Shown here one piece after another: positions 1-8,970 of a stretch of 64,000 bases of DNA; position 1 is the stretch's first letter; each line of letters begins with the position of its first letter. A model generated the notes under the pieces. That model was not told the DNA's origin and ran no database searches. It saw only the letters and a program-made list of their open reading frames with translations. A program made the position numbers and the translations under genes. The stretch comes from DASRJG01 sp032124015 (GTDB lineage: Bacteria; Acidobacteriota; Polarisedimenticolia; Polarisedimenticolales; DASRJG01), in assembly GCA_032124015.1 (NCBI GenBank), contig JAQBEH010000096.1, positions 1 through 64,000 of the forward strand, given 5' to 3'.

Positions 1-251
1 CGATCGGCTACACGGTCGAACACCCGATGGCGAACGCGGGAACGACCTGAGCCGCGCATTCCGAACCCGCCGAAGAGGATCCGGCACAGCACCAGGAGTC
101 CGAGCGCCTGCCAAAAGGAAATTTGCGGCCAGCCGAACAGCGGCGGCAGCAGCCAGTTCCACAGGTGCAGCACCAGTTGGCCGCCGATGAAAACAAAAGC
201 CACGATCCCGAGAATCGCCAACGGTGCGATGAATACCCATTTCCATCTCAT
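1..251 (-). CDS. Small membrane protein after the ECF sigma gene (C-terminus beyond window)
   Basis: The gene runs off the left edge, so only the first 83 codons are visible. The ATG at 251 lies 10 nt downstream of the sigma-factor stop, so the two are probably co-transcribed. The N-terminus has a hydrophobic segment (VFIAPLAILGIVAFVFIGG) and a second one (FWQALGLLVLCRILFGGFG), followed by a basic stretch rich in Arg. That is a two-helix membrane protein with a positively charged cytosolic tail. I do not recognise a family. Small membrane proteins paired with ECF sigma factors often act as anti-sigma or envelope sensors, but no zinc-binding HxxxCxxC motif is visible in this part, so that role is only inferred from position. 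Confidence 0.55.
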   Translation of the reverse strand, partial: MRWKWVFIAPLAILGIVAFVFIGGQLVLHLWNWLLPPLFGWPQISFWQALGLLVLCRILFGGFGMRGSGRSRVRHRVFDRVAD

Positions 252-261
252 GTTCAGCTCC

Positions 262-813
262 TCATGCTTTCGTAAATTCGTCGTACATGGTTTGCAATCG
301 CTTGCGCAGATACAGCACCGCATAGCGCTTACGCGAAAGCAGCGTGTTCACGCTCACGCCGCTTTCCGCTGCCATCTCTTTGAAGCTGCGCCCTTCCAAC
401 TCGTGACCAACGAACACCTCGCGCTGCTCCGCCGGCAGTTCATCGACCGCCAACGCGAGCTCGTCGAGAAGCACGTTGCGGGCGTACAACGCCTCCGGTC
501 CGGCGTCGGGCGAAGGCAGCAGGTCCAAGACGCCCTCGCCGAAGCTCTCCGGCTGTTTCGTGCGGAACAGATCGGTGATGCGATTGCGCGCCACGCGAAA
601 CAGCCAACCGGTGACGTGCTCGATCGGCATCAGCAGTCGGTTCGCTTCCACCAGCTCGTAGAAAACGTCCTGCAACACGTCCTCGGCATCGCGCGGGTCG
701 GGAACGCGCCGGCGAATGAAGTTGCGCAGCCGGGAGCGCTCCCGCTCGACCGCTTCGGAGATCCTCCGGTCTTGTCGGGGTGTCGATCGCGCCACGCTCG
801 CCGTTTCCTTCAT
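262..813 (-). CDS. ECF-family RNA polymerase sigma factor
   Basis: A 183-residue sigma-70 family protein of the extracytoplasmic-function type, expected to direct RNA polymerase to a small regulon. Region 2 is visible as LRNFIRRRVPDPRDAEDVLQ and the following ITDLFR stretch; region 4 as VDELPAEQREVFVGHELEG, with the helix-turn-helix FKEMAAESGVSVNTLLSRK. I chose the ATG at 813 because longer frames would run into the divergent gene starting at 878 and add unconserved residues. The gene is followed after 10 nt by a small membrane protein. No anti-sigma factor of known type is adjacent in the visible part. Confidence 0.88.
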   Translation of the reverse strand: MKETASVARSTPRQDRRISEAVERERSRLRNFIRRRVPDPRDAEDVLQDVFYELVEANRLLMPIEHVTGWLFRVARNRITDLFRTKQPESFGEGVLDLLPSPDAGPEALYARNVLLDELALAVDELPAEQREVFVGHELEGRSFKEMAAESGVSVNTLLSRKRYAVLYLRKRLQTMYDEFTKA

Positions 814-877
814 CGACCGTTGTAGACGATTGAGGGGGTGCGGATATTGTAGAGGCCGCGCGAACTGACGAGGAATA

Positions 878-1438
878 ATGAAATACCGCGACGTTGCGGA
901 GTTATTGTCGAACGAGCTGACGCGGGAGGAATCCCCCGCGACCCATCGGCTCATTCAGGCGCTCCGCGTCGTGCGCACAAGAGGCTACCTGACCAAGCGG
1001 GAGTTCTTGGCGATCTGCCGGTGGAAAAGCCCCCGGGTCATCGGGCATTGCGAGAAGAACTCCCCGGGCCGGATTCGGCGCCGTTCGGCGACCGCGCTTG
1101 CCTCGCGCAGCGAACGTACCCGGTTCGAGACGTTGACCGAGCTCGACGGGGTCGGCGCTCCCATGGCCTCCGCGATCCTCACGTTGACCAACCCGCGTCG
1201 ATACGGCGTGATCGACATCAGGGTCTGGCAACTGCTCCACGAGCTTGGGTCGGTGACCACGAACCCAGGGGGCTTGGGATTCGATTTCGACGACTGGAAC
1301 CACTACCTCATGACGTTGCGATGGCACGCCGAGGCGCTTGGGGTGTCCGTCCGCGCCGTCGAGTACTCCTTGTTTCTCTATCACCAGCGGATCCAACGGG
1401 GACCGCTGTACGGGCGCAACGGCGAAGTCGAAGGTTGA
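878..1438 (+). CDS. HhH-GPD-like DNA glycosylase fold protein, uncharacterised
   Basis: A 186-residue protein. Around residues 87-118 it carries LTELDGVGAPMASAILTL followed by YGVIDIRVWQLL. This matches the helix-hairpin-helix (GVG) and downstream aspartate layout of base-excision glycosylases such as EndoIII, AlkA and OGG1, where the catalytic Asp follows the HhH by about 18 residues. The position of the lyase lysine of EndoIII is occupied by Pro (GVGAPM), and no C-terminal 4Fe-4S cysteine cluster is present. If it is an enzyme it would be a monofunctional-type glycosylase. The start follows GAGGA and is divergent from the sigma factor. The family assignment is by motif only. Confidence 0.6.
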   Translation: MKYRDVAELLSNELTREESPATHRLIQALRVVRTRGYLTKREFLAICRWKSPRVIGHCEKNSPGRIRRRSATALASRSERTRFETLTELDGVGAPMASAILTLTNPRRYGVIDIRVWQLLHELGSVTTNPGGLGFDFDDWNHYLMTLRWHAEALGVSVRAVEYSLFLYHQRIQRGPLYGRNGEVEG

Positions 1439-1517
1439 GGGCGAGTTCGTCGTACAATTTCCGTTCGACGGACTCTCAAGGTAACGGATGATGAAACCAG
1501 CGACAGGGGAGCGCGTG

Positions 1518-1943
1518 ATGGCCAATTGGTTTTGGCTTGCCGTCGTCGCAGCGGTTCTTTACGGTTTGCATCAGGTGTTCACACGCCTGGCGGCTGATCG
1601 CATCGGAGATGGCGTCGGGGGATTCATCGTTGAAGCGTCCGCAGCGGTGTCGATTCTGGGGTACCTCGCGTACCTGAAGGCTACGCAGCACTGGACCCAG
1701 CCCATCACGAGCGCCGGAATCACTTGGTCTATTCTCGCCGGCGTGTGCGTCGGCGCGGGGACAATCGCGTTCTTTCTGTTGTTTCAGCGTGGCGGCCCGT
1801 TGTCTGCAGTTCCGATGGTTCTTGCCGGCGGTGCGGCGATCATGGCCGCGGTCGGGTTCATCGCGTTTCGCGAACCGGTGACTCGCCAACGTGTCATCGG
1901 AATCGTTCTGTCCATCGCAGGCCTGTACCTTCTTCGGAAGTGA
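1518..1943 (+). CDS. Single-domain EamA/DMT-type transporter
   Basis: A 141-residue hydrophobic protein with four to five membrane segments, corresponding to one EamA half (drug/metabolite transporter superfamily). Typical features are the first helix WFWLAVVAAVLYGLHQVFTR, the helix rich in small residues followed by FQRGGPLSAVPMVLAGG, and the last helix after FREPVTRQRVIGIVLSIAG. Full-length DMT proteins have two such halves, so this one likely works as a dimer. I prefer the ATG at 1518, which has GGGGAG seven bases upstream and begins right before the first helix. An ATG at 1488 in the same frame would add ten polar residues. The substrate is unknown. Confidence 0.75.
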   Translation: MANWFWLAVVAAVLYGLHQVFTRLAADRIGDGVGGFIVEASAAVSILGYLAYLKATQHWTQPITSAGITWSILAGVCVGAGTIAFFLLFQRGGPLSAVPMVLAGGAAIMAAVGFIAFREPVTRQRVIGIVLSIAGLYLLRK

Positions 1944-1983
1944 ACTTACGTCATCTTGGGGCGCCTTTCCTGTGGGGAATCGT

Positions 1984-2412
1984 ATGAAGATCGTCCGGAG
2001 TATCGGCGCGGTGGTCGCAGGCTTTGTCGCCGCTAGCGTCGTGATGATGTTGATCGAAATGCTCAATGGTCGCGTCTTGTACCCCGAACTCGGGAAGCTG
2101 GCTGAGGGCGTGGCCGACAAGGAGGCCATCAGGGCCTTGATGGCGAGCGCCCCCGCCGGCGCGTTCCTCGTGGTTCTTTCCGGCTGGGTGCTGGGGAGTC
2201 TCCTCGGCGGCTATCTTGCCGCGTCGATCAGCTGGAACGCCCCGGTTGGCCACGCTCTAGTTCTGGGCGGGTTGCTCACGCTGGCCGGTATCGCCAACAA
2301 TCTGGCTCTCCCGCCGCCGGGATGGTTCTGGGTTCTCAGCGTGGTGGTACTGATTCCCTCCGCTTACGCCGGTGCACGGCTGGCACCCAAGAGAACTCAA
2401 GCAAAGACCTAG
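1984..2412 (+). CDS. Small four-helix membrane protein of unknown function
   Basis: A 142-residue protein with predicted membrane helices near residues 5-25, 54-74, 83-103 and 110-130. It contains many Gly and Ala residues, including LSGWVLGSLLGGYLAA in the second helix. It starts at ATG 1984 after GGGGAA and lies 40 nt downstream of the EamA-type transporter on the same strand, so the two may be co-transcribed. The kinase gene follows after 23 nt. I do not recognise a family with a known function. The arrangement resembles small uncharacterised bacterial membrane proteins, and no catalytic or metal-binding residues stand out. Confidence 0.7.
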   Translation: MKIVRSIGAVVAGFVAASVVMMLIEMLNGRVLYPELGKLAEGVADKEAIRALMASAPAGAFLVVLSGWVLGSLLGGYLAASISWNAPVGHALVLGGLLTLAGIANNLALPPPGWFWVLSVVVLIPSAYAGARLAPKRTQAKT

Positions 2413-2435
2413 ACCCCGGCAAAGGAGTCCCCCAC

Positions 2436-5147
2436 GTGTCGCTGACCCCCGGAGATCGCCTCGGTCCCTACGAAATCGTAGCCAAGCTCGGCGAAGGCGG
2501 CATGGGCGAGGTCTATCGCGCAAAGGACACACGGCTCAATCGCGTGGTCGCGGTCAAGGCCATGCACGTTTCATTCGCGGAGCATCCCGAGCGCGTGGCG
2601 CGCTTCGAACGCGAGGCCCAGTTGCTCGCGTCGTTGAACCATCCGAACATCGCCGCGATTCACGGTGTGGAGGAGGCGCAGGGATCGACCTTCCTCGTCC
2701 TCGAATTCGTCGACGGCCACTCGCTGTCCGAGATCCTGAAGGCCGGCGCGATGCCCGTGCCCGAGGCGATGGCCCTCGCCAGGCAGCTAGGCGACGCGCT
2801 CGCCGCCGCGCACGATCGCGGCATCATCCATCGCGATCTCAAGCCCGCCAACGTCATGGTCACCGCCGACGGTCAGCTCAAGGTCCTCGATTTCGGTCTC
2901 GGCAAGGCGCTCGAAGGCGAGGGATCGCTCGGGGGCGGGCCGAGCACGCCGCCGGCCAATTCGCCCACGATGACGGTGGCGGCCACGCAAGCGGGGACGC
3001 TCATGGGGACGGCGGGCTACATGATCCCGGAACAGGCCAAGGGCCGCCCGACGGACAGGCGCAGCGACGTTTGGGCGTTTGGCTGCGTTCTGTACGAGAT
3101 GCTCACGGGTCACAAGGCGTTCGAGGGGGAAGACATCGCCGAGACGCTCGCCGCGATTGTCCGCGGCGAACCGGACTGGACGCGTCTGCCCGCGACTCTC
3201 CCGCCGGCCGTGCGCGTCATGCTCTTGCGCTGCGTCGTCAAGGACCGCGCCGAACGCCTCTCCGACATGTCCGTCGTCCGCTTCTTGATGAGCGACACCG
3301 CGAAATCGCTTTCGGGTGAATCGGTGGCGGTCGAGACGGCTGCGCCGCCAATGGCGCGGCGGCGCGTGACCCTGCTCGTTCTCGCCGCAGCAGGACTGGC
3401 CGTGATCGCGACGTTCGGACTGACTCGATGGTTGCTCCCCGCGGACGCCGCCCCGAGCGCCGGGGTCGCGCACGCCAGCATCGTGCTGCCCGACGGCGTT
3501 GAACTGGGCGCGGCCAGTCTTCTGCCGATCGCGCTGTCCGATGACGGCACGCGCGTCGCCTACGTCGGACTGCGGGACGGCAAGACCCGGATCTACGTCC
3601 GCGCGCTGAGCGAGTCGGAGCCGAAAGCGCTCGGCGGGACCGAGGGCGGAACCGGTCCTTTCTTTTCTCCCGACGGACAGTGGATTGCCTTCTTCGCCGA
3701 GTCCAAACTCCGGAAGATCGCGGTGGGCGGGGCGGCGCTGCAGACGCTCGCCGACGCGCCGGCTCACCGCGGCGGAGACTGGGGCGACGACGGCTACATC
3801 TACTTTGCGCCGACGAACATCGGCGACATCTGGCGCGTACCGGAAGGTGGCGGTGCGGCCACCGAGGTCACGCGGAAGGAATCCGCAAAGGGCGAGATCA
3901 GCCATCGTTGGCCTTACCGGATCGACGGTACGAACACTCTCGTGTTTGGCGTGTGGACGGGGCCGGGCAACGACGAGAAATTCGTCGCGCGACAGGCGAT
4001 CGGCGAAGCGGAGCATCATGTGCTCGTGGAGGGCGGCGACGCGCCGCGCTACGCCGCGCAACCTGGATTGCTGCTCTACGCTCGTCTCGGCGAACTCTTC
4101 ACGGTGCCGTGGCACCCGTCGCAGTCGGATCTTGGCCGGGCGGTGCCGAAAGCGACGGCCGAGCATCCGAGCGACGGCGGAAACGAGGGCGCCGGCAACT
4201 TCGTCGTATCCGACGACGGCACGCTGGCCTACCTCTCGGGCGGGAGGACCCGAAATGCTTCGCGACTCGTCTGGATCGACCGAGCCGGCGCGCAAGAGCT
4301 CGCGGTCTTGCCGGAGCGCAACTACGAGAACACGGTCGTTTCGCCCGACAGCACACGGGCGATCGTGCAGATCGGTGAAGGCACCACCACCTTGTGGGTC
4401 TACGATTTCGGCCGCAACACATTGACGCCGATCGGCAGCAGCGCCGGCAGCTCTCAGGCGCCGCTTTTCACCGCCGACGGAGCGCGTGTGATCTACCGGG
4501 GGACACGCCAGGGTTTTCGCAACATTTACTGGCGGCCGGTCGACGGCTCCGGTGAGGAAGAACGCCTCACCACGAAACCCGATGTCATTCAGACGCCGAC
4601 GTCCGTGTCTTCCGACGGCCGCTGGCTCATGTTCTCCGAGGCCGGCGCGCACGAATCAGGTGGCGTCGGAATCTGGGTGATGCGGCTCGACGGCGACCGC
4701 ACGCCCCAGCACCTGTTCCCGGCGCCCGCCGGCGAGTCCGACGGCCAGTTGTCGCCCGACGGCAAGTGGGTTGCGTTTGAGGCGTCGGTCTCGTCACGGC
4801 AGGAGATCTACGTGGCGCCGTTTCCCGGGCCGGGACCGAGACGCCAGGTCTCGACCGACGGCGGCACCGAGCCGCTCTGGTCGCGAGATGGCCGCGAGTT
4901 GTTATTCCAGAGCGGCACCCGGTTGATGGGCGTCACCGTCACGCCCGGCGCGGCGTTTTCCGCCGGCGCCCCGCACCTCGTGCACGAAGGGCGTTTCATC
5001 AAGTCGGTCAACGGAAACACCAGCTGGAGCGTCACCGGGGACGGCCATCGCTTTTTGCGCATTCAACAGGTCGATCCGGAACGGGCCATCACGCATTTCG
5101 AGCTCGTGCTGAACTGGTTTTCGGAGTTGAAGCCGGTGCCGCGCTAG
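2436..5147 (+). CDS. PknB-type Ser/Thr protein kinase with C-terminal PD40 propeller
   Basis: A 903-residue transmembrane receptor kinase. The cytosolic kinase domain (about 12-285) has the glycine loop LGEGGMGEVY, ATP-binding K41, the catalytic loop HRDLKPANV with D134, and DFG at 152-154. All catalytic residues are present, so it should be active. In GTAGYMIPEQ the Ser usual before PEQ is Ile. One membrane helix follows at about 311-333. The remaining 570 residues are periplasmic beta-propeller repeats of the PD40/TolB type (for example FSPDGQWIAFF, LSPDGKWVAF), probably for ligand or protein sensing. The GTG start at 2436 is set by AAAGGAG eight bases upstream. Its layout is nearly identical to that of the kinase at 25680-28391. 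The ligand is unknown. Confidence 0.9.
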   Translation: MSLTPGDRLGPYEIVAKLGEGGMGEVYRAKDTRLNRVVAVKAMHVSFAEHPERVARFEREAQLLASLNHPNIAAIHGVEEAQGSTFLVLEFVDGHSLSEILKAGAMPVPEAMALARQLGDALAAAHDRGIIHRDLKPANVMVTADGQLKVLDFGLGKALEGEGSLGGGPSTPPANSPTMTVAATQAGTLMGTAGYMIPEQAKGRPTDRRSDVWAFGCVLYEMLTGHKAFEGEDIAETLAAIVRGEPDWTRLPATLPPAVRVMLLRCVVKDRAERLSDMSVVRFLMSDTAKSLSGESVAVETAAPPMARRRVTLLVLAAAGLAVIATFGLTRWLLPADAAPSAGVAHASIVLPDGVELGAASLLPIALSDDGTRVAYVGLRDGKTRIYVRALSESEPKALGGTEGGTGPFFSPDGQWIAFFAESKLRKIAVGGAALQTLADAPAHRGGDWGDDGYIYFAPTNIGDIWRVPEGGGAATEVTRKESAKGEISHRWPYRIDGTNTLVFGVWTGPGNDEKFVARQAIGEAEHHVLVEGGDAPRYAAQPGLLLYARLGELFTVPWHPSQSDLGRAVPKATAEHPSDGGNEGAGNFVVSDDGTLAYLSGGRTRNASRLVWIDRAGAQELAVLPERNYENTVVSPDSTRAIVQIGEGTTTLWVYDFGRNTLTPIGSSAGSSQAPLFTADGARVIYRGTRQGFRNIYWRPVDGSGEEERLTTKPDVIQTPTSVSSDGRWLMFSEAGAHESGGVGIWVMRLDGDRTPQHLFPAPAGESDGQLSPDGKWVAFEASVSSRQEIYVAPFPGPGPRRQVSTDGGTEPLWSRDGRELLFQSGTRLMGVTVTPGAAFSAGAPHLVHEGRFIKSVNGNTSWSVTGDGHRFLRIQQVDPERAITHFELVLNWFSELKPVPR

Positions 5148-5259
5148 ACCCCCCGCGGTGCCGTTTCCTGACACTTTCGGGGCGGAATTCAACAAAGATA
5201 AGGGCACGCTCGGTCGGTGGAAGGAGTATGTCTCCCGGAGAACAGGTGGTGAGGCTGCG

Positions 5260-7110
5260 ATGAGCTTGCAGGGTGGATCCGTCTCCTTCGTTCTTGCTCT
5301 GGTTCTCTTCTCGAGCCTCACGGCACGCGCCCAGAACAACACGTGCGAGGACGGCGAGGACCCCGATCTCATCATCGGCGATATCCAGGACCGTGTTCGC
5401 TACGGCGTCGTCGGCGGCATCACCGCCTTCGCCATCGGGAACAACACTTGCAACCAGGGAACGTGTCAGGCGAAATGGCAAGCGAGCGTGGCCGAGCACC
5501 CCCTCTTCGCGCAGAACATGTTCCGCCTCAAGAACGACCGGTTCGAGCACATCGGCCAGTCCTGGCTCAAGCACGGCTTCACCGCGCTGCAGCAGACGCT
5601 CTGCTCGTCGGCCTGTCTTCCCACCGGCAGCGGCAGCTCTCTCGGCGTCAACTGCTCCGACCCGTACTCCGCGTCCCTGAACGGGTCCCAGGCCCGACTC
5701 GGACCGAAGTTCGAGGTGAATCCCGCCACGGGGGTCTATCCGTATCCGCCGACCGACGGCAGCACGACGGGAGACGCGATCTACAAGCGCCTGCAGGTCC
5801 ATACGAGCGACCTCGACCCGGCGTTGAACGCCGGCGCCCAGTACTTCGTGGAGGTTCAGGTGGTCGCCCACGACGACGCAACGGGTAAGAACCATCAGAA
5901 CAACGCCACCTACCGGAAGGTCAACGTGACAGGGTCGGCGGGCGTGTTCGACATCGCCTTCACGGCCGGGGCAGCACAGCGACAAAAGGCCGCCCTCGAG
6001 GCGTGGGGGGTCCTCGATTCGACTGTGGTCACGACAAACGTCTCCGACGGCTTCGGCGGACGCATCATCGTCGCCGCGAAAGCCACGCTTCTGGGTGGTT
6101 CGACCTGGCACTACGAGTACGCGATGCAGAACCTGAACTCCGCCCGCGCCGTCCGCGCTTTCCGCGTGCCGATCCCCGCAGGCGCCGTCGTGACGAACGC
6201 CGGCTTCCACGACGTGGACTATCACAGCGGGGAGCCCTTCGCCGGGACCGATTGGCCCGCCACGGTCGACGCCTCCTCCGTGACCTGGGCGACCGAAACC
6301 TGGCAAGACAATCCGAACGCCAACGCGCTTCGGTGGGGAACCCTCTACAACTTCCGCTTCGACATCAACGTCGCGCCCGTCACCGACCAGGTGAGACTCG
6401 ACCTGTTCGTTCCCGGGCTCTTCCCTTCGGTCACCGCGAGCACACTCACGCCGAATCCCTGCCAGGCGGACGGCGTCTGCGCGGGGAGCGAAACTTGCTC
6501 CAACTGCCCGGCCGACTGCGCCGGCCAGGGAGGCGGCGCCGGGTGCTGCGGCAACCTGACGTGCGAGCCGGGAGAAAATCCCTGTCGCTGCGCCGCCGAC
6601 TGCGGAATTTCGTCGCCGCTCGAGGTGGCGTGCAACGACTCGATCGACAACGACTGCGACGGCCAGACCGACTGCGTGGATCTCGACTGCTGCACCGCCG
6701 GCGCCTGCGCCGGGAGCGACCACGACGGTGACGGCTTCGCGGCCTGCGATTGCAACGACGCCGATTCCGACGCGTGGAGTACGCCGGGAGAGGCGCTCGA
6801 CGTCGTCCTGACGAAGGGCACGGGAAGCGAGACGATCCTGTCGTGGCGCGCGCCGACGGATCCGGGTGGCGTGATGGTCGCGATCGTTTACGACGCGATC
6901 CGGTCGGTGACTCCGGCGGATTTCGTCACGTCCGCGAGCTGTCTCCCGGTGGCGGGGCCCGGCGTGACGACGAACTCGGACATGTCCGACCCGGGGACGG
7001 GTGGAGTGTTCTTCTATCTCGTGCGGGCGTCGAACGCGTGCCCGACGGGCGACGGTCCGCTCGGCTCGCGGTCGAACGGAACGCCGCGCGACGGACGCTC
7101 CTGCCCGTAG
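5260..7110 (+). CDS. Secreted Cys-rich protein with MopE-like metal-binding motif (copy 1)
   Basis: A 616-residue exported protein. It begins with a Sec signal peptide ending TARAQ, then has an uncharacterised domain of about 400 residues. Next comes a Cys-rich stretch with CAGSETCSNCPADC and CEPGENPCRCAADC, then the acidic motif CNDSIDNDCDGQTDC and DHDGDGFAACDCNDAD, which resembles the calcium/copper-binding repeat of MopE-type surface proteins. A beta-rich C-terminal domain of about 90 residues ends in GRSCP. The start at 5260 follows GGTGGTGAGG. The gene is the first of two tandem paralogues, and the second starts 12 nt after its stop. No enzyme motif is visible; a role as an extracellular or surface metal-binding protein is inference. 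Confidence 0.8.
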   Translation: MSLQGGSVSFVLALVLFSSLTARAQNNTCEDGEDPDLIIGDIQDRVRYGVVGGITAFAIGNNTCNQGTCQAKWQASVAEHPLFAQNMFRLKNDRFEHIGQSWLKHGFTALQQTLCSSACLPTGSGSSLGVNCSDPYSASLNGSQARLGPKFEVNPATGVYPYPPTDGSTTGDAIYKRLQVHTSDLDPALNAGAQYFVEVQVVAHDDATGKNHQNNATYRKVNVTGSAGVFDIAFTAGAAQRQKAALEAWGVLDSTVVTTNVSDGFGGRIIVAAKATLLGGSTWHYEYAMQNLNSARAVRAFRVPIPAGAVVTNAGFHDVDYHSGEPFAGTDWPATVDASSVTWATETWQDNPNANALRWGTLYNFRFDINVAPVTDQVRLDLFVPGLFPSVTASTLTPNPCQADGVCAGSETCSNCPADCAGQGGGAGCCGNLTCEPGENPCRCAADCGISSPLEVACNDSIDNDCDGQTDCVDLDCCTAGACAGSDHDGDGFAACDCNDADSDAWSTPGEALDVVLTKGTGSETILSWRAPTDPGGVMVAIVYDAIRSVTPADFVTSASCLPVAGPGVTTNSDMSDPGTGGVFFYLVRASNACPTGDGPLGSRSNGTPRDGRSCP

Positions 7111-7122
7111 GAGAAGGGTGCG

Positions 7123-8970
7123 ATGAGCGTACGGGGTGGAATCGTCTCTTTCGTTCTTGTGGTTTGTCTTTTCGGAGGCTTCACGGCGCGCGCGCAGAAC
7201 AACACGTGCCAGGCCGGCGAGAGCCCCGACCTCATCATCGGCGACGTCCAGGACCGCGTCCGCTACGGCGTCGTCGGGAACATCACCGCCTTCGCCATCG
7301 GTAACAACACGTGCAACCAGGGAACGTGTCAGGCGAACTGGAATGCGAGCGTGGCCGAGCACCCGCTCTTCGCGCAGAACATGTTCCGCCTCAAGGACGA
7401 CCGGTTCGAGCACATCGGTCAATCGTGGCTCAAGCACGGCTTTACCGCGCTGCAGCAGACTCTCTGCTCGTCGGCCTGTCTTCCCTCCGGCAGCGGCAGC
7501 TATCTCGGCGTCAACTGCTCCGACCCGTACTCCGCGTCCCTGAACGGGGCCCAGGCCCGGCTCGGACCGAAGTTCGAGGTGAATCCCGCCACGGGGGTCT
7601 ACCCCTACCCGGCCACCGACGGCAGCCTGACGGGAGACACGATCTACAAGCGCCTGCAGGTTCACACGAGCGACCTCGACCCGGCGTTGAACGCCGGCGC
7701 CAAGTACTTCGTGGAGGTCCAGGTAGTCGCCCACGATGACGCCACGGGGGCGAACCAGCAGAACAACGCCACCTACAGGCAGGTCAATGTGACGGGGGCC
7801 GGGGGCGCGTTCGACATCGCCTTCACGGCCGGGGCCTCGCAACGACAAAAGGCCGCCCTCGAAGCGTGGGGGGTCCTCGATCCGGCGGTTTTCACGACGA
7901 ACGTCACCGATGGCGCCAACGGACGCATCATCGTCGCCGCGAAAGCGACGCTGCAGTTTTCGACCTGGCACTACGAGTACGCGGTGCAGAACCTGAACTC
8001 CAGCCGTGCCATCCGCTCGTTCCGCGTGCCGATCCCGGAGGGAGCCTCCGTCAGAAACATCGGCTTTCACGACGTGGATTATCACAGCGGGGAACCGTTC
8101 TCCGGCACCGATTGGACCGCCACGGTCGACGGATCCTCCGTGACCTTTACGACCGACGCCTGGGAATCCAATCCGAACGCCAACGCGCTGCGGTGGGGAA
8201 CCCTCTACAACTTCCGCTTCGACATCAGCGTCGCGCCCATCACCGACGAGGTGAGGCTCGACCTGTTCGTCCCGGGGGTCCCCGCTTCGATCACCGCGAG
8301 CACCCTCACGCCGAATCCCTGCCAAGCGGACGGCATCTGCGCGGGGAGCGAGACCTGCTCCAACTGCCCGGCCGACTGCGCCGGCCAGGGAGGCGGCGCC
8401 GGGTGCTGCGGCAATCTCGCGTGCGAACCGGGAGAAAACCCTTGTCGCTGCGCGGCCGACTGCGGGACCTCTTCCGCGCTCGAAGTGACGTGTAACGACT
8501 CGATCGACAACGACTGCGACGGCCAGACCGACTGCGTGGACCTCGACTGTTGCACCGCCGGCGCCTGCGCGGGGAGCGACCACGACGGCGACGGCTTCGC
8601 GGCCTGCGATTGCAACGACGCCGATATCGACGCGTGGAGTACGCCGGGAGAGGCGCTCGACGTCGTCCTTGAGAAGGGAACGGGAAGCGAGACCATCCTG
8701 TCGTGGCGCGCACCGACGGAGCCGGGCGGCCAGTTGGTCGCGATCGTTTACGACGCGATCCGGTCGGTGACTCCGGCAGATTTCGTCGCCTCCGCGAGTT
8801 GCCTTCCGGTGGCGGGGCCCGGCGTGACGACCTGCTCGGACATGTCCGACCCGGGGACGGGTGGAGTGTTCTTCTATCTCGTGCGGGCGACGAACACGTG
8901 CCCGTCGGGCGACGGTCCGCTCGGTTCGCCGCCGAACGGGACGCCCCGTGTCGGGCGTTCCTGCCCCTAG
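7123..8970 (+). CDS. Secreted Cys-rich protein with MopE-like metal-binding motif (copy 2)
   Basis: A 615-residue paralogue of the preceding gene with the same order of parts: signal peptide (ending TARAQ), large unknown domain, paired Cys-rich motifs, an acidic DxDxDG metal-binding stretch (DHDGDGFAACDCNDAD) and the C-terminal beta domain ending GRSCP. Most residues are identical, and long stretches of DNA match exactly, for example around the Cys-rich region, so the duplication is recent or kept uniform by gene conversion. The start follows GGAGAAGG, so it is translated from the same transcript. Its stop codon overlaps that of the convergent gene on the palindrome CTAG. Confidence 0.8.
   Translation: MSVRGGIVSFVLVVCLFGGFTARAQNNTCQAGESPDLIIGDVQDRVRYGVVGNITAFAIGNNTCNQGTCQANWNASVAEHPLFAQNMFRLKDDRFEHIGQSWLKHGFTALQQTLCSSACLPSGSGSYLGVNCSDPYSASLNGAQARLGPKFEVNPATGVYPYPATDGSLTGDTIYKRLQVHTSDLDPALNAGAKYFVEVQVVAHDDATGANQQNNATYRQVNVTGAGGAFDIAFTAGASQRQKAALEAWGVLDPAVFTTNVTDGANGRIIVAAKATLQFSTWHYEYAVQNLNSSRAIRSFRVPIPEGASVRNIGFHDVDYHSGEPFSGTDWTATVDGSSVTFTTDAWESNPNANALRWGTLYNFRFDISVAPITDEVRLDLFVPGVPASITASTLTPNPCQADGICAGSETCSNCPADCAGQGGGAGCCGNLACEPGENPCRCAADCGTSSALEVTCNDSIDNDCDGQTDCVDLDCCTAGACAGSDHDGDGFAACDCNDADIDAWSTPGEALDVVLEKGTGSETILSWRAPTEPGGQLVAIVYDAIRSVTPADFVASASCLPVAGPGVTTCSDMSDPGTGGVFFYLVRATNTCPSGDGPLGSPPNGTPRVGRSCP

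Larger units (their letters stand above)
5260..8970 (+). repeat. Tandem duplication of a 1.85-kb secreted-protein gene
   Basis: The two unit genes (5260-7110 and 7123-8970) can be aligned end to end with only small insertions and deletions. The signal peptide, N-terminal domain, Cys-rich region and C-terminal domain repeat in the same order, 12 nt apart. Long stretches are the same at DNA level, and the differences are scattered. Confidence 0.85.

Noticed and set aside
814..954. Longer N-terminus for the ECF sigma factor
   Set aside because: It would overlap the divergent gene at 878 and adds residues not typical of ECF sigma factors.
2787..4652. Minus-strand frame opposite the first kinase
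   Set aside because: The plus strand encodes a complete kinase and propeller; no start signal or domain is seen on the minus strand.
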